Assembly (NCBI RefSeq): GCF_000972845.2
Contig: NC_040025.1
Coordinates: 22,915,846 to 22,979,845, forward strand
Origin: Larimichthys crocea
Lineage: Eukaryota; Chordata; Actinopteri; Sciaenidae
DNA length: 64,000 nucleotides
Direction of reading: 5' to 3'
Shown: in pieces, positions 1 through 11,500 of the stretch
How positions within the stretch are numbered: the first letter of the stretch is position 1
Layout: every line of letters begins with the position of its first letter
Translations under genes and position numbers: made by a program
Notes under the pieces: generated by a model
Told to the model about the DNA's origin: nothing
The model's database searches: none
What the model saw: only the letters and a program-made list of their open reading frames with translations

Positions 1-962
1 AAGAGGCTCAGGGTGAGTCTGACCCGTTTGTTGAAGGAGCTGTCCGTGGTGCTGTCGGTGCTCCGCAGTAGGCCAGCCTGCAGGATGCTCATCATATCAA
101 CAACGAGTTGCATCCTCCCACAGCCTGCTGAACACGCTCATCTGGAATCAAGCTGTTAAATGAGCTGGACATTTCAAATCTGTAGACGCATGCATTAAGG
201 AGAAATTCAAAACACGCAGACCTGTGCACGGTGCCGTTAATTAAAACGTGTTTAAATACATAAGTGGGGGGTGTTTTATATTTTAAATTTCTACACGAAG
301 GCTGTCGAAAATGTGTAAGAAAATATAATAATACAAATTGTAAAAAAAAATGCATCAAATAGCTTTATAGCTTTTATAAATAACACATTTTCATAATAAG
401 GCCGTGGATTATCAGGCCTTATATCTGTGTATTAGAGGAAAATACCCACGAGATGTGCGTGTGTGAGTGACTGTAGGCCTGCACATCCGCGCTTCATTTC
501 ACAGATTTAAGATTCATTTCACACGTTAAAAGACAGCTGAGCAGGTCAGAGGGAACAAATATTTTAAAATATTTTATATGAAAAAAAAAACTGTTATTTT
601 TTGTTTTTTTGTTGGGTAAACATGTTTACACTGAGCCTTAATTAGAATAATTGGACACATCTGTGTTTACCCTTTTTTGATTTCACATCAAAATGGCTGC
701 TGTGAAAAAAGATCTATTGCATTTGATGCACGCTGCAAGTACAGCTGATGGATATAAGAATTAAAAAAAATTCAGTACGTTTACAGTAGAGGGGGGGTCT
801 GTCGGGTATTTATTTAGCACCCGTGCATGTTTGTTGACCGCGGTGCCCGTCGACCTGTTAACAGAGTGCAGCATGAAAGCAGGTGAGAAGCGTTTGATCT
901 CTTCATTCATGTATAATGTCAGGGACAATTCTGTAATCCTGTAATGACCTCATCATTTCATC

Positions 963-1004
<42 letters not shown>

Positions 1005-1510
1005 GCGGGCATGTGCACGCTCCTCGTTCCACGCGCTCTCTCTCTCTCATTGGTGGGTGTTGCGGTCAGAGATTCCAGCGCTCGAGCTGTCACCAACAGG
1101 ACCCCCACCCACCCAACTGCCAAAAAAAAAAAAAAAAAGGTAAATTATCTTTTTTTTTTAAAAAACGACACATGAGGACATATTTTCGTTTTTGTCTGTA
1201 CTTTGGGTCGTTTCTTCGTTGAGGCGGATGCCCCGGAGTGTTTTTAGAGGGAGTAATATGGATGAGCAAGTCAAGAAAAGCGGCTGAGGATTTTTTTTTT
1301 TTACGGTTTGGGTGAAACGGTTAAACTGCCGTGAGAAAGGCTGGTTAGCTCCATTCACGACGACGTCGAAGAGGCAACAGGCATGACTTTACATTAGAAT
1401 TAAATAAGAACACAAATCAATTAAATCACCCTGCATGCACCTTTGCATTTTTGCTTTTCTACTCGGTAAAACCATTTCCAGCTGAAGAACGCATTTTAAC
1501 TCGGAGGAAG
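1..1510. other. slc32a1 upstream flank and 5'UTR; no gene recognised
   Basis: This is AT-rich flanking DNA. It holds a CT microsatellite at 965-1002, a shorter CT run near 1036-1048 and an A-run near 1121-1138. The last stretch before 1511 is presumably the slc32a1 5'UTR and promoter, but no TATA box or start site could be fixed. At 1-90 the minus strand has an open stretch that could be the edge of a neighbouring exon; I could not assign it. The short ORFs here look random. Confidence 0.6.
965..1002. repeat. CT dinucleotide microsatellite
   Basis: About 19 uninterrupted CT units lie roughly 0.5 kb upstream of the slc32a1 start codon. A shorter CT run follows at about 1036-1048. Confidence 0.95.
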
Positions 1511-3827
1511 ATGGCTCACTTAATACGACACAAGATCACCAACAAGCTGACCAACGCGGCCCACACGGTGTCCAACAAATCTCAGGCCAAGGTCAGCGGG
1601 GTGTTCGCCCGGCTCGGCTTCCAGGCCGCGACCGACGAGGAAGGTTTGGGTTTCGCCGACTGCGACGACTTGGATTATGACTACAGACAAGGGATGCAAA
1701 TGGATGTCCTTCAGGGAGAAGAGGAAGGGGGACACATGGAGGCAGAGGGGGAGCTGGATGGAGACAGCCACTACCAGAGAGACGGCACCGGCCGGAGGCC
1801 CTCGTCCCTTAAAACAGGAGGCTCTCTGGATGAGGACAAACCCAAAATCACATCATGGGAAGCTGGCTGGAATGTCACCAATGCCATCCAGGTACACTGT
1901 GATTATTTCATCCTGCATGTGTGCATGCTAAAATAACATGTGCTGCATGGATCAGGCCAAAAGTCACCTTGAAGATTTTTATATTTTAAGAAATAAAGGA
2001 GGCTAATCTGAGGATGCGCATCATTGCACACAACCTGAAAATAAAATAAAGCAGTTCAATATTGACTTAATGAAATCAAATGGATCTTTTAAATGTGTTT
2101 AAAGGCGCTCGGTGTTATCTTTGTTAAACGCAGACTTCGATTTAAGCTTTAATTCACGCTTTGTGAGTGAATCCTTTGCAGTCGGTGGGTCTTAAAATGT
2201 ATTTATTCAAATCTTTTTATCAGCGGAGCTGCAGGCAGAGCTGCCTCACTTTGATAGCCCTGAGGCTGAATGGCCCCCACGTGCTTATCAGCATCTCCAT
2301 CAAATTGAAGTTGTAATCAAATTCATTTAAAAAAAAAATCGTTTTATTTTATTTTATTTTAAATTGGATGTTTAATTTCGATTGTCTCTGCAAATAAAAT
2401 GTTTTTTTTTTTTCCAAGGGCGAGGTCAAAGAGAAAATTGTGATGCAGGTTTAAGAAATTAATCATGAACATTTCTATGTTGCTTTGATATTTTTAATGC
2501 ACAAATGTATTTTTTTGTTTTTGTTATTATGTAAGCTGTGAGCTGTGTGAGCCAGTCATTGCATGCCTGGGCTGACTCGGCCTGTCACTGCGATGTGGGC
2601 CTCGTCCATTACCACTCAACTGCGCTTCTCTGTCCGCAGGGCATGTTCGTCCTCGGCCTGCCGTACGCCATCCTCCACGGCGGCTACCTCGGTCTCTTCC
2701 TCATTATCTTCGCGGCTGTGGTGTGCTGCTACACCGGCAAAATCCTCATCGCGTGTCTGTACGAGGAGAACGAGGACGGCGTTAAAGTGCGCGTCAGGGA
2801 CTCCTACGTGGACATCGCCAATGCCTGCTGCGCTCCTCGCTTCCCGGCGCTGGGCGGCCACGTTGTTAACGTGGCTCAGATTATCGAGCTGGTCATGACC
2901 TGTATTCTTTACGTCGTGGTCAGCGGAAACCTGATGTACAACAGTTTCCCGGGGTTCCCCGTCTCTCAGAAAGCTTGGTCCGTGGTGGCCACGGTGGCGC
3001 TCCTGCCATGCGCGTTCCTGAAGAACCTCAAGGCCGTGTCCAAGTTCAGCTTGCTCTGCACTCTGGCCCACTTTGTTATCAACATCCTGGTGGTTGCCTA
3101 CTGCCTCTCCAGGGCTCGAGAGTGGGCCTGGGAGAAGGTGAAGTTTTATATCGACGTGAAGAAATTCCCCATTTCGATTGGCATCATCGTGTTCAGCTAC
3201 ACCTCCCAGATCTTCCTCCCATCCCTGGAGGGAAACATGCAGAACCCCAGTGAGTTCCACTGCATGATGGACTGGACTCACATCGCAGCCTGTGTCCTCA
3301 AGGGCCTCTTCGCCCTGGTGGCCTACTTGACTTGGGCAGACGCCACCAAAGAGGTCATCACGGATAACCTGCCTTCAACCATCCGGGCTGTGGTGAACAT
3401 CTTCCTCGTCTCCAAGGCGCTGCTGTCATACCCGCTGCCGTTCTTCGCTGCAGTTGAGGTTCTGGAGAAATCCTTGTTCCAGGATGGTGGGAGAGCCCTC
3501 TTTCCTGACTGCTATGGCCCTGGTGGCCAGTTGAAATCATGGGGCCTGGGCCTTCGAATTGGCCTGGTAGTCTTCACCTTGCTCATGGCTGTCTTTGTCC
3601 CCCATTTCGCCCTCCTTATGGGTTTAACTGGGAGCCTCACTGGCGCTGGCCTATGCTTTCTGCTGCCAAGCCTTTTCCACCTGAAACTCCAGTGGAGGAA
3701 TCTCCTGTGGCACCACGTCTTCTTCGACGTTGCCATTTTTGTTATTGGAGGCATATGTGCCATATCTGGCTTCATTCACTCGATTGAAGGGCTCATAGAG
3801 GCGTTCAGGTACAATATCCATGACTGA
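1511..3827 (+). CDS. slc32a1: Vesicular inhibitory amino acid transporter (VIAAT/VGAT)
   Basis: This transporter loads GABA and glycine into synaptic vesicles, driven by the vesicular proton gradient. There are two coding exons: 1511-1891 (127 codons, ending in CAG before gtacac) and 2640-3827 (395 codons plus stop, after tgtccgcag). Together they give 522 aa, close to the roughly 525 aa usual for vertebrate VIAAT. The start [13 protein letters not shown] and the acidic cytosolic N-terminus of about 130 residues fit the family. Exon 2 carries the amino acid/auxin permease core with nine or so membrane segments, beginning at [20 protein letters not shown] and ending [15 protein letters not shown]. 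The reading frame is intact and no key region is missing. The only intron is 748 bp. The next gene downstream on this strand is the BPI/LBP gene. In mammals expression is restricted to inhibitory neurons; nothing in the sequence proves that here. Confidence 0.97.
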
Positions 3828-3997
3828 GAGCTTCAGAGATGACCTTTACTGAATGGTGATGTCCTAAAATGCCACAGGCTGTCCTGACGCAGACCTTATC
3901 AAAACATCATGTTGACCACTTGACATAGAAGCTCATGAGGAGGATTATTTGTGTGAAATGTACATCTTTTTATTTTGCCTTCGTGATAATGTGCAAT

Positions 3998-4003
3998 AAT
4001 AAA
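3998..4003 (+). other. slc32a1: Candidate poly(A) signal of slc32a1
   Basis: AATAAA lies about 170 bp after the stop codon in an AT-rich tail. A longer 3'UTR is possible, because further A/T-rich signals follow. Confidence 0.6.
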
Positions 4004-5264
4004 CTCTACAATCATAGTGTAAAGTAGTTTACTCATTCCGGACAACATGTTTTATGAACTGGACAGAGGGACACAACCTCCGCATGAAAAGGGGGTGATT
4101 AAATATGTGGGCATTAAGAGGCCTGTCCAGGTGTCTAGTCTTCATGCAAAAGTTGTCAAAGTTCCAATGAAAATGTCCGCCATGGGTCTAACTGTGAGTG
4201 TGTACGTGTTTATATCTGGGGAATGAAATATGTGACAAACAATGGAGTGAATATGTTACTATTGGTTTTTGAGCTGCTAGATATATCATTATTCCCACTG
4301 CAGAGAAAAAAAGATGACCAAGGCACCCATCAGGATCAGATGGTGCTCTTCGGATTATAATAAACCATGAATAACTTATGTGTAGGTGTTTAAACAGAAT
4401 GATTTTTATTCTCGGTTTGTTTTTGTTTTGTGTTTTATTTTCCATCTTATAGTAGTCCTCGTTAGCTCGATTGTTTTTTGGTGTTTCAAAGTGTCATTCT
4501 GGATGAAGTGAATTCAAAGCGCAAGCAAGTGGGTCCTAATTGTGTTATATGAAAACTGTCTGTCTGATAATATTCTCTTCCTATTGAACTTGTTAATTGT
4601 GATTTAATGGAACTAATCATGGTGTGTGAGACAAAGAGTATTTGTTGAATTAAGAGATAAATAAATCAAATATTTTATGGCTGGTGATTCTAATGTTTCT
4701 TTGAACTGTAGCTAAGGAAGACTGTCTTTCATTTTTACTTCCTCTTTGAAAAGGTTAATTAAGTTTCCCCTTTTTCTTAAAACAGCGAGTGTTCAGACAC
4801 AAGACCGGGTAGCAGCTGCAAGGTTCAAGTCAAGTCCAATATCACAAACCACAAATTTGCCTAAGAGAGATTAATGTTGTGTGTCAAACAGCTACATGAA
4901 AATTATTCTCGACAGGATGCAAGAGGTGTCGAAAACAGTTTGACAGACTGTGTGAAAACCTGACACAGGAGCAAACAAGTTCCTCAATTTTATACAAATA
5001 CATTTCAATTAAAAGTATTAAAACTGTGCGTTTAGGGTCCTCATGGACTGAGGGTAGATGTTGGCCTGGTGTATCCAGTACTTCCCAACAGCAGGGATAA
5101 TTTGGCAGTGTCTCACAGCTCAGTCTGATAAAAGTATTGATTGTTACAAAGTAAAAGTCAACAAACCAGGACACAAACTAATTTCCTTGTTTCTTCTGTT
5201 ACTTTTTCTAAGAATTGAGATGTTTTTTTTTACACATTTAAGTTCTCCAATTATTTGGTTAATA

Positions 5265-5341
<77 letters not shown>

Positions 5342-5578
5342 AACCAGCAGCAGTCGGTCTCATGCTATTGTCAGACATCAGTAAGTTTCACTTCTCAGTA
5401 ATAGAGGAAGCAAAAGCTGCAGTGAAGACTTCTCCTCACACCAGGAGCTGACTTTCATCTTCACTCTGCAGTGACTAGGTATGCAACAAAACACCACTCG
5501 CCGGGTTTATTGCATGTTTGATTTATAGGATCGGTGTTTCAGTAAAGCTGTTGCTTACGCCACAGGGGAGCCGGGGAA
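4004..5578. other. Intergenic, slc32a1 to bpi; CA microsatellite
   Basis: No coding exon is recognised. The stretch contains slc32a1 3' sequence, a CA repeat at 5266-5338 and, just before 5579, the presumed 5'UTR of the BPI-like gene. A non-coding first exon with a donor near 5380 (cagtaagtt) is possible but not demonstrable. Confidence 0.6.
5266..5338. repeat. CA dinucleotide microsatellite
   Basis: An AC repeat of about 70 bp is broken once by ATAT near 5307-5310. It lies 240 bp upstream of the bpi start codon. Confidence 0.95.
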
Positions 5579-8500
5579 ATGTTTCCATCCATCATAGCGC
5601 TGCTCACGCTCATCTCTGTTGCCTGTGGACAAAGCCCTGGGTTACAAGTCATTCTGACCAACAAAGGACTTCAGTACGGTAAGACAATGTGAGATATATT
5701 TTTAAAACCAAACCTGTGGCACACCTTTCAAGCCACACACTACAAGCGCATGCTCAGACTTGTTGAACCGTGCCCGCATGGTTTAAACAGGCAATACCAT
5801 GTTTAGGGAAATCCATTTAAAGAAACATGCGATTTAGGTGCAATATCACTGCTGTAAATGTGGACAGGTGCACACGTACGTATTTGTTAGGATTATATTA
5901 TTTATGATAACAACTTTGCGAACAGCTAAACAAACAGAAAGTGTAATAAAACAATACAAACCAGCCCGCTTCTTTCATTTATTCATTTTGCCGTCAGTCA
6001 GTTTTTTTTTCTTGTCTGACAACTTCTTGCTCAGTCACTTCCATAATTCTGTTATCTCCTATGGTCTTTTGTTTAAATAGCCCACTTGCCCAGCTCCGGT
6101 TCTGGCACAACACCCACTCCACTCCCATTAACACTTACCTTTGCCTTGAGCTTGAAAACTCATCCTCCTGGTGGATGCTCTGAGCTCACAGTCCTACCTA
6201 ACAGCAGCTACGTTTCCCAGCAGTTCACTTTACTGTCCTTCAGGGAACTCTGTAAATCACAGAGAGTTCACGTGCAATGAGCAGCAAAGACACATAATGC
6301 AAGAACAGTTATTTGATGGTAGAAAAGTTACACATAGTTGCTTTAAACACAAGAGGCTGAATCATTGTTTTATGAGTCATTCCTCTTACTAAACCAAAAT
6401 GAGTTTGCCAAATCCAGATAAAATGTGGTACGTATAATTGTCATAATTGTTTGAATGAAAAGTGTCATAGGTGTAACTTTGTGTTTATTCTACTATACTA
6501 GCTGCGACGTGGATCCAAAATTTATTTCAGAATGAATTGGCAATAAAGTTGCATGTAGGCCTCTCGTATCATATGAGTGTGTGCACGTGTCTTATGACTA
6601 TGACTTATTATACTTGCACAACAGATGGGTGGGACACATTGTTGTCAAGTACAATGCTATGTCTCTGTTATGTCTAAATTATTGATAGGAACAAACAAAC
6701 TATGTATACATTACTCTAAATATTTGCTGTAATACAGTCCCTGGAGGGTTTTAGGCATTTTTATAGCCCATGTTTAAATAAGATGAAACAAACAAGTAGT
6801 GACTTAAAAGACATTTACTTAGGCCTGTTAAAATAAAAACATTTGAGCTTGCCACTGCTTCTTGAGTCTTCTCAACAAAATGACATTGCATGATCAATAT
6901 ATGAGACATGTTTCATTCACAACTATTTAAAAAGTGTGTGTTTTTGTGCTGTTTGTCCCAGGAAAGCATGTGGGTGCAGGATGGATCCAGGATAGGTTGA
7001 ATAATATCACTTTCCCTGACATCAGCGGTAAAGTTCTTGGCGCCATACACTTCACACTAACAGGGTAAGATTACAGTGGACAGTTCTGAATATAGAGGTG
7101 TCTTTTCACTCTAAAATTACGTACATTACTTCTTCCCAATCACACACAGTATTCTCTTCCAACAGAATAGACTGTGTCTGATTGATTTTCATGAATTTGA
7201 ACCTCAATATTTTTGTTGCTGTCCTGTTATGTAGTATGAAAACCATTGCCCTCACACTTATTTACACCTGTCTTTGTTCTCCTCCTGCGCACCAGCATCA
7301 CCATAACAAAGTGCGACTTTCCAGAGCCATCTGTTGAGTTCTATCAGGATGCCACAGGATTCAAGACATCCATGTCAGGGTTGAGCGTTGCACTAGCCGG
7401 CTGGTGGAAGACACAGTTTGGTATAATGTGAGTCTTCCTCAGTTTCTGCTTTACATGTAAACTCATGAAGCCACTAACCCCACAGCTGTTCAGTCAGGGT
7501 TTGTCCGTGTCGCGATATTGATATAAAAGTGTTCAGAGAGAGTGATGAACCTTTTGATTTAAGTATTGCACACTTTGATTTGAACATGAGACAATGAACA
7601 TAAGACTTAATAAGGAAGTGATGTTATGGTTCCATTTCATAAGAGAACTTGTCAATCAAAAAAGGAAGTGTGTCCTTGAAGGTATCGTGTCAATGTCTTC
7701 GGTGCTGTAAAGTTTTAACTCCTGTATTCATGTGTGGAACATCACTCTTGCTGTTTTTATTGGCCTTTTGTTTCAGTCTCTAGGTTACAGAAGAATAATG
7801 AACATTGTTACTGTGAATGAACTTAAAACCAGAACTTGTCAAATTATCCTGAATCAAATGATGTCAGTAGATTGGTTGAAGGTCGATCAGTTTATTACCT
7901 CAAACAAAAAGCGTATATGACTGAAATCTTAAATCTACTTAAATCTTAAATCTACTGGATAGAGTGTCTCAGAAGCTTTTGTACACATGCACAGGAAGAA
8001 ACCAGTGAATTTGGTTACTTTCTCTTCTTTCCCCTAATGGCATAAGGCTCCTTTGGGTCTTAACTTGCACTTTCAGTAATATTGAAAGTAAAAGTACCAG
8101 CAAACTGAGCTGAGAGGCAGAGATTTGCAGTCTGCACTTCACTGAGGTGTTCTCACATACAAAGTACATAGAATTTTAAAAAACTAATTAGGTTTCTGTC
8201 TATGAACTAACTTGTTTTCTAACTCCTGGTTTGTTATCTGGTTATAAGGATAATTAGTTAGTGCGGCAGTAAAAATAGATGACCCATTAAATGTACGGTA
8301 AACAGGGAAGAAATGAAGGGGAAACAACAAAGAAGATAAACTTCCTCTTCCATTATTTATTAACATAAACCTCACTACTTCAGGCAAAAACATCTACAGC
8401 AGATGTTGATCTGTTAGTGCTGTAGCTAATTTTAAGGAAGTGATTCTATCAGCATTTGTTTCAGCGCCATGCCTGATTTAAACAGAGGACTCATCTGCTA

Positions 8501-11500
8501 ACTTTAGCCTCTAACAAAGAGATCATCTTGTTAATTGTGCTGCAGGCTCACTGAACAACACTCAACTTGATTGCCCCACTAAAAAAGAAGATAATTAAAG
8601 AAAGGAGGTTAGCAGACCTGCAAATTAAAGCATAAGGTCCAATACATTCATTGTTGTAGTTTTCTCCCTTTCTAATTCAACCACTTGTGGAAGATGGCCA
8701 CCATGAGCTTGGTTCCCCCTCTTAAAAGCAAGTTTTTCCTTGTCAAGTTTTTGATGATTTGGTGCTATATAAATAAAATTAAATTGTTAGTTTAAGTTAT
8801 AGGTGCTATATAAATAAAATTAAATTGTTAGTTTAAGTTATAACTCACTGAGGTGCATGTTGCATAAATAAATTCTGGGCAACACCAGCATCCACTGACA
8901 TCACTTTTTTGTTCTCTGTATCTTCAGACATGACGGGGGATCATTCAACTTGGCTATATTTAGTGTGGACGTGACCTCTGTAGTGGGGCTGGGGAAAGAT
9001 GCTGACGGGCGTCTGTCTGTCACCAGTGTCAGCTGTGACGCTAATGTTGGAGATGTGGACATGCAGTTCTATGGAGGAGCCAGGTACGACAGAACAGAGG
9101 GAAGGAGAGATAAAGGAAGTGATGCTGATGTCAAGATATAAACCCTGTGTTTTCATTTGTCTATAGTCCTATTTTCAAACCATTTGTGAAGTATTTCAAG
9201 GGGCGTATCAGAGGTGAAATACAAAGACATGTGAGTGTTTCTCTGTATTCTATCACTGGAGGCTTGGTATATTCTGTATGAGAATCAGTTGAAACCTACT
9301 AAAGATGTTCAGTAATGATTAATGCAGGACATTTGCCTTTTTGTTTCCTCAATAGATCTGCCCTAAACTGGAGGAAGCCATTGTAATGATAGAGGAGCAA
9401 CTACAGGCCATGAATGGTATGGCAGCAGGCCAAGAGTGACTTTACTTTAGTCCATGTAAAGTCAACTCTGAGATTTCTTTCAAAATACATTAAATATGTT
9501 GGAAAATAGTTGCTGAAAAAACAACAACACTTTGAACGATATATTACTGAAATTAAATTTTTGGGGCGGTCCTAAAGGGTGGCTCGATGACACACTGAGG
9601 CCACCCTGTGCATACCCCTGCACCCCTAGCAGAGATAGAGATTCATTCATCTCACTCTGAGTGTTTCAAAGCTAGTCACGTCATTTTCTGAACTTATCTG
9701 ACACGTTTCAGTCGCTTCAAAATTGCTGCTTGACTGCTCCCACAGTGGGTGTGGCTTCAGCACATTCAGTGACACGCCCCCACAGTCCTGGAGCTGAGAA
9801 TACAAATTTTTACCTGATTTTGACATTCATTTCATAAACATGTCGATATTTTTAATCATTCAGTTTTGGCTGGTTAATAACAGTTTCTTCTTTGGTCTCA
9901 CACACTCAGAACACATATTTATTCTTACTTTACATGGACTTTAAGCCAACCCCTATATAACAGCAGGAATTTAAATGCATAAATAAATAATTGTGATTTC
10001 TTTTCTGATCAGTTTCCTTTGACGTGGATCAGGATGTTACTCTTGAGTTCCCTCTCACCGACTTACCTGTGGTTAATGCTTCAAGTATGAATCTGGGTCT
10101 TAAGGTAAGCAAACACACGTAGAAGTACTTTAAAGTCATCTATTTTCATATTGTGGGGGGGTCTGGGGTATGATTGGCTGGATGGCAAAAGCCTTCACAG
10201 CGCCTTGGAAGTCCGTTTGATAGCACCAGGCTGGAATGAAAACAGCGGAGCATCTCTGGCATAAACCTGCGATTCATCAGCAGATCTGGAAACATTTTGG
10301 GCAGCTGCAGAGAGAAAGAAACATGAACGTTAAACATTCATTTTATTATTGACAACTTTAAGGACATGTTTTCATGGACAGGAAAGATTAAGTGGGGCAG
10401 GAAAAGAGAGACAACAAAGAAAAAAAATATCTATACAAGTAGCACAAAGGTTTTTTTCAACACGTAAGTATGAATTTTTAAATATAGATTATTGTGTTGA
10501 CACCAAGTGGGCAACGGCAACCTAAAGTGCCAAAAAACTGCAGTTCCAAATGGGCTTTGAGGCTGGTACGAACATTTCAATCTCCATGAGCCCACATCTA
10601 AAATATCTTAAAACTCAAGCAAAAAATAAACAGCCTGGGCCAAAAAACTGTTTGGTCTCTATAGAGCTAATTTCCTGTTCATGACAACTGTACTGAGGGT
10701 GAATTTCTATTTAATTCACCCGTTCAAATGATATTAAGGCTTAAAGTTATGCATAGTTAACAGTATGGCCACTTTGATTAACAGCTAGGTGCAATATTGG
10801 GTGGCTTGTTTTAGCACTCAGGCATCATTCGGGCCACACAGATGATCCACATCTTGCTGACTTTTAGCGGGGAGGCAGAAGAAACAGGACACCCACATGG
10901 TCCCACAAATTTTGAGCTCCAACGGCTCTTCACAAACCTACAAGTGTCTTCATGCTCACTGTCATTCTTTATACTGTCAGTGGTTAACACCACCTGAACA
11001 TGGCTGACTTGTGAAGTCACTTGATGTTTTAAGGATACTATTGCTGATTTTTATCATAGAAACTTTTTTTCTTTTCTTTTTTTTTCATTTGATTGAATGT
11101 TGATATCACAAATATAAAGTGGGGCCAGGTAGGCCAGCAGACCCAGATAAATTAACTTTAATAATGGTCAAAGTCCAATACTGATGCTAAGATCAAAAAC
11201 TGCAGTGTTAACCACAATGCCATCATGCAGACTGTTACAGATAAGCATTGTTAGGACAGACTTTATTTCATGGCTGTTTTCTTCTTATCAAGTCTGTGAG
11301 GTTAGATATGTGACAACAAGTGCAGGCTAACATAAAACCATTCATCCAGTAAAGAATACAACTCTTCAGTGTGGTACATATAAACTTACCTGAGGGATAA
11401 AAGGCCCATTTCGCTGGTATTTAGGTGCATATGTAAGGATGAGGGATCTGAGATGATAAAACAACATTCCTTAACCACAGATGGTTTAGAGACAAAAGTA

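Noticed and set aside
2538..2639. In-frame upstream extension of slc32a1 exon 2
   Set aside because: It is intron sequence ending in tgtccgcag; exon 1 with the true N-terminus is at 1511-1891.
2616..3281. 221-aa minus-strand ORF opposite slc32a1 exon 2
   Set aside because: It lies antisense to a conserved GC-rich coding exon and shows no known motif; a codon-bias shadow.
10146..10337. New minus-strand gene in the bpi intron
   Set aside because: Its protein is an indel-bearing antisense copy of bpi exon 10.
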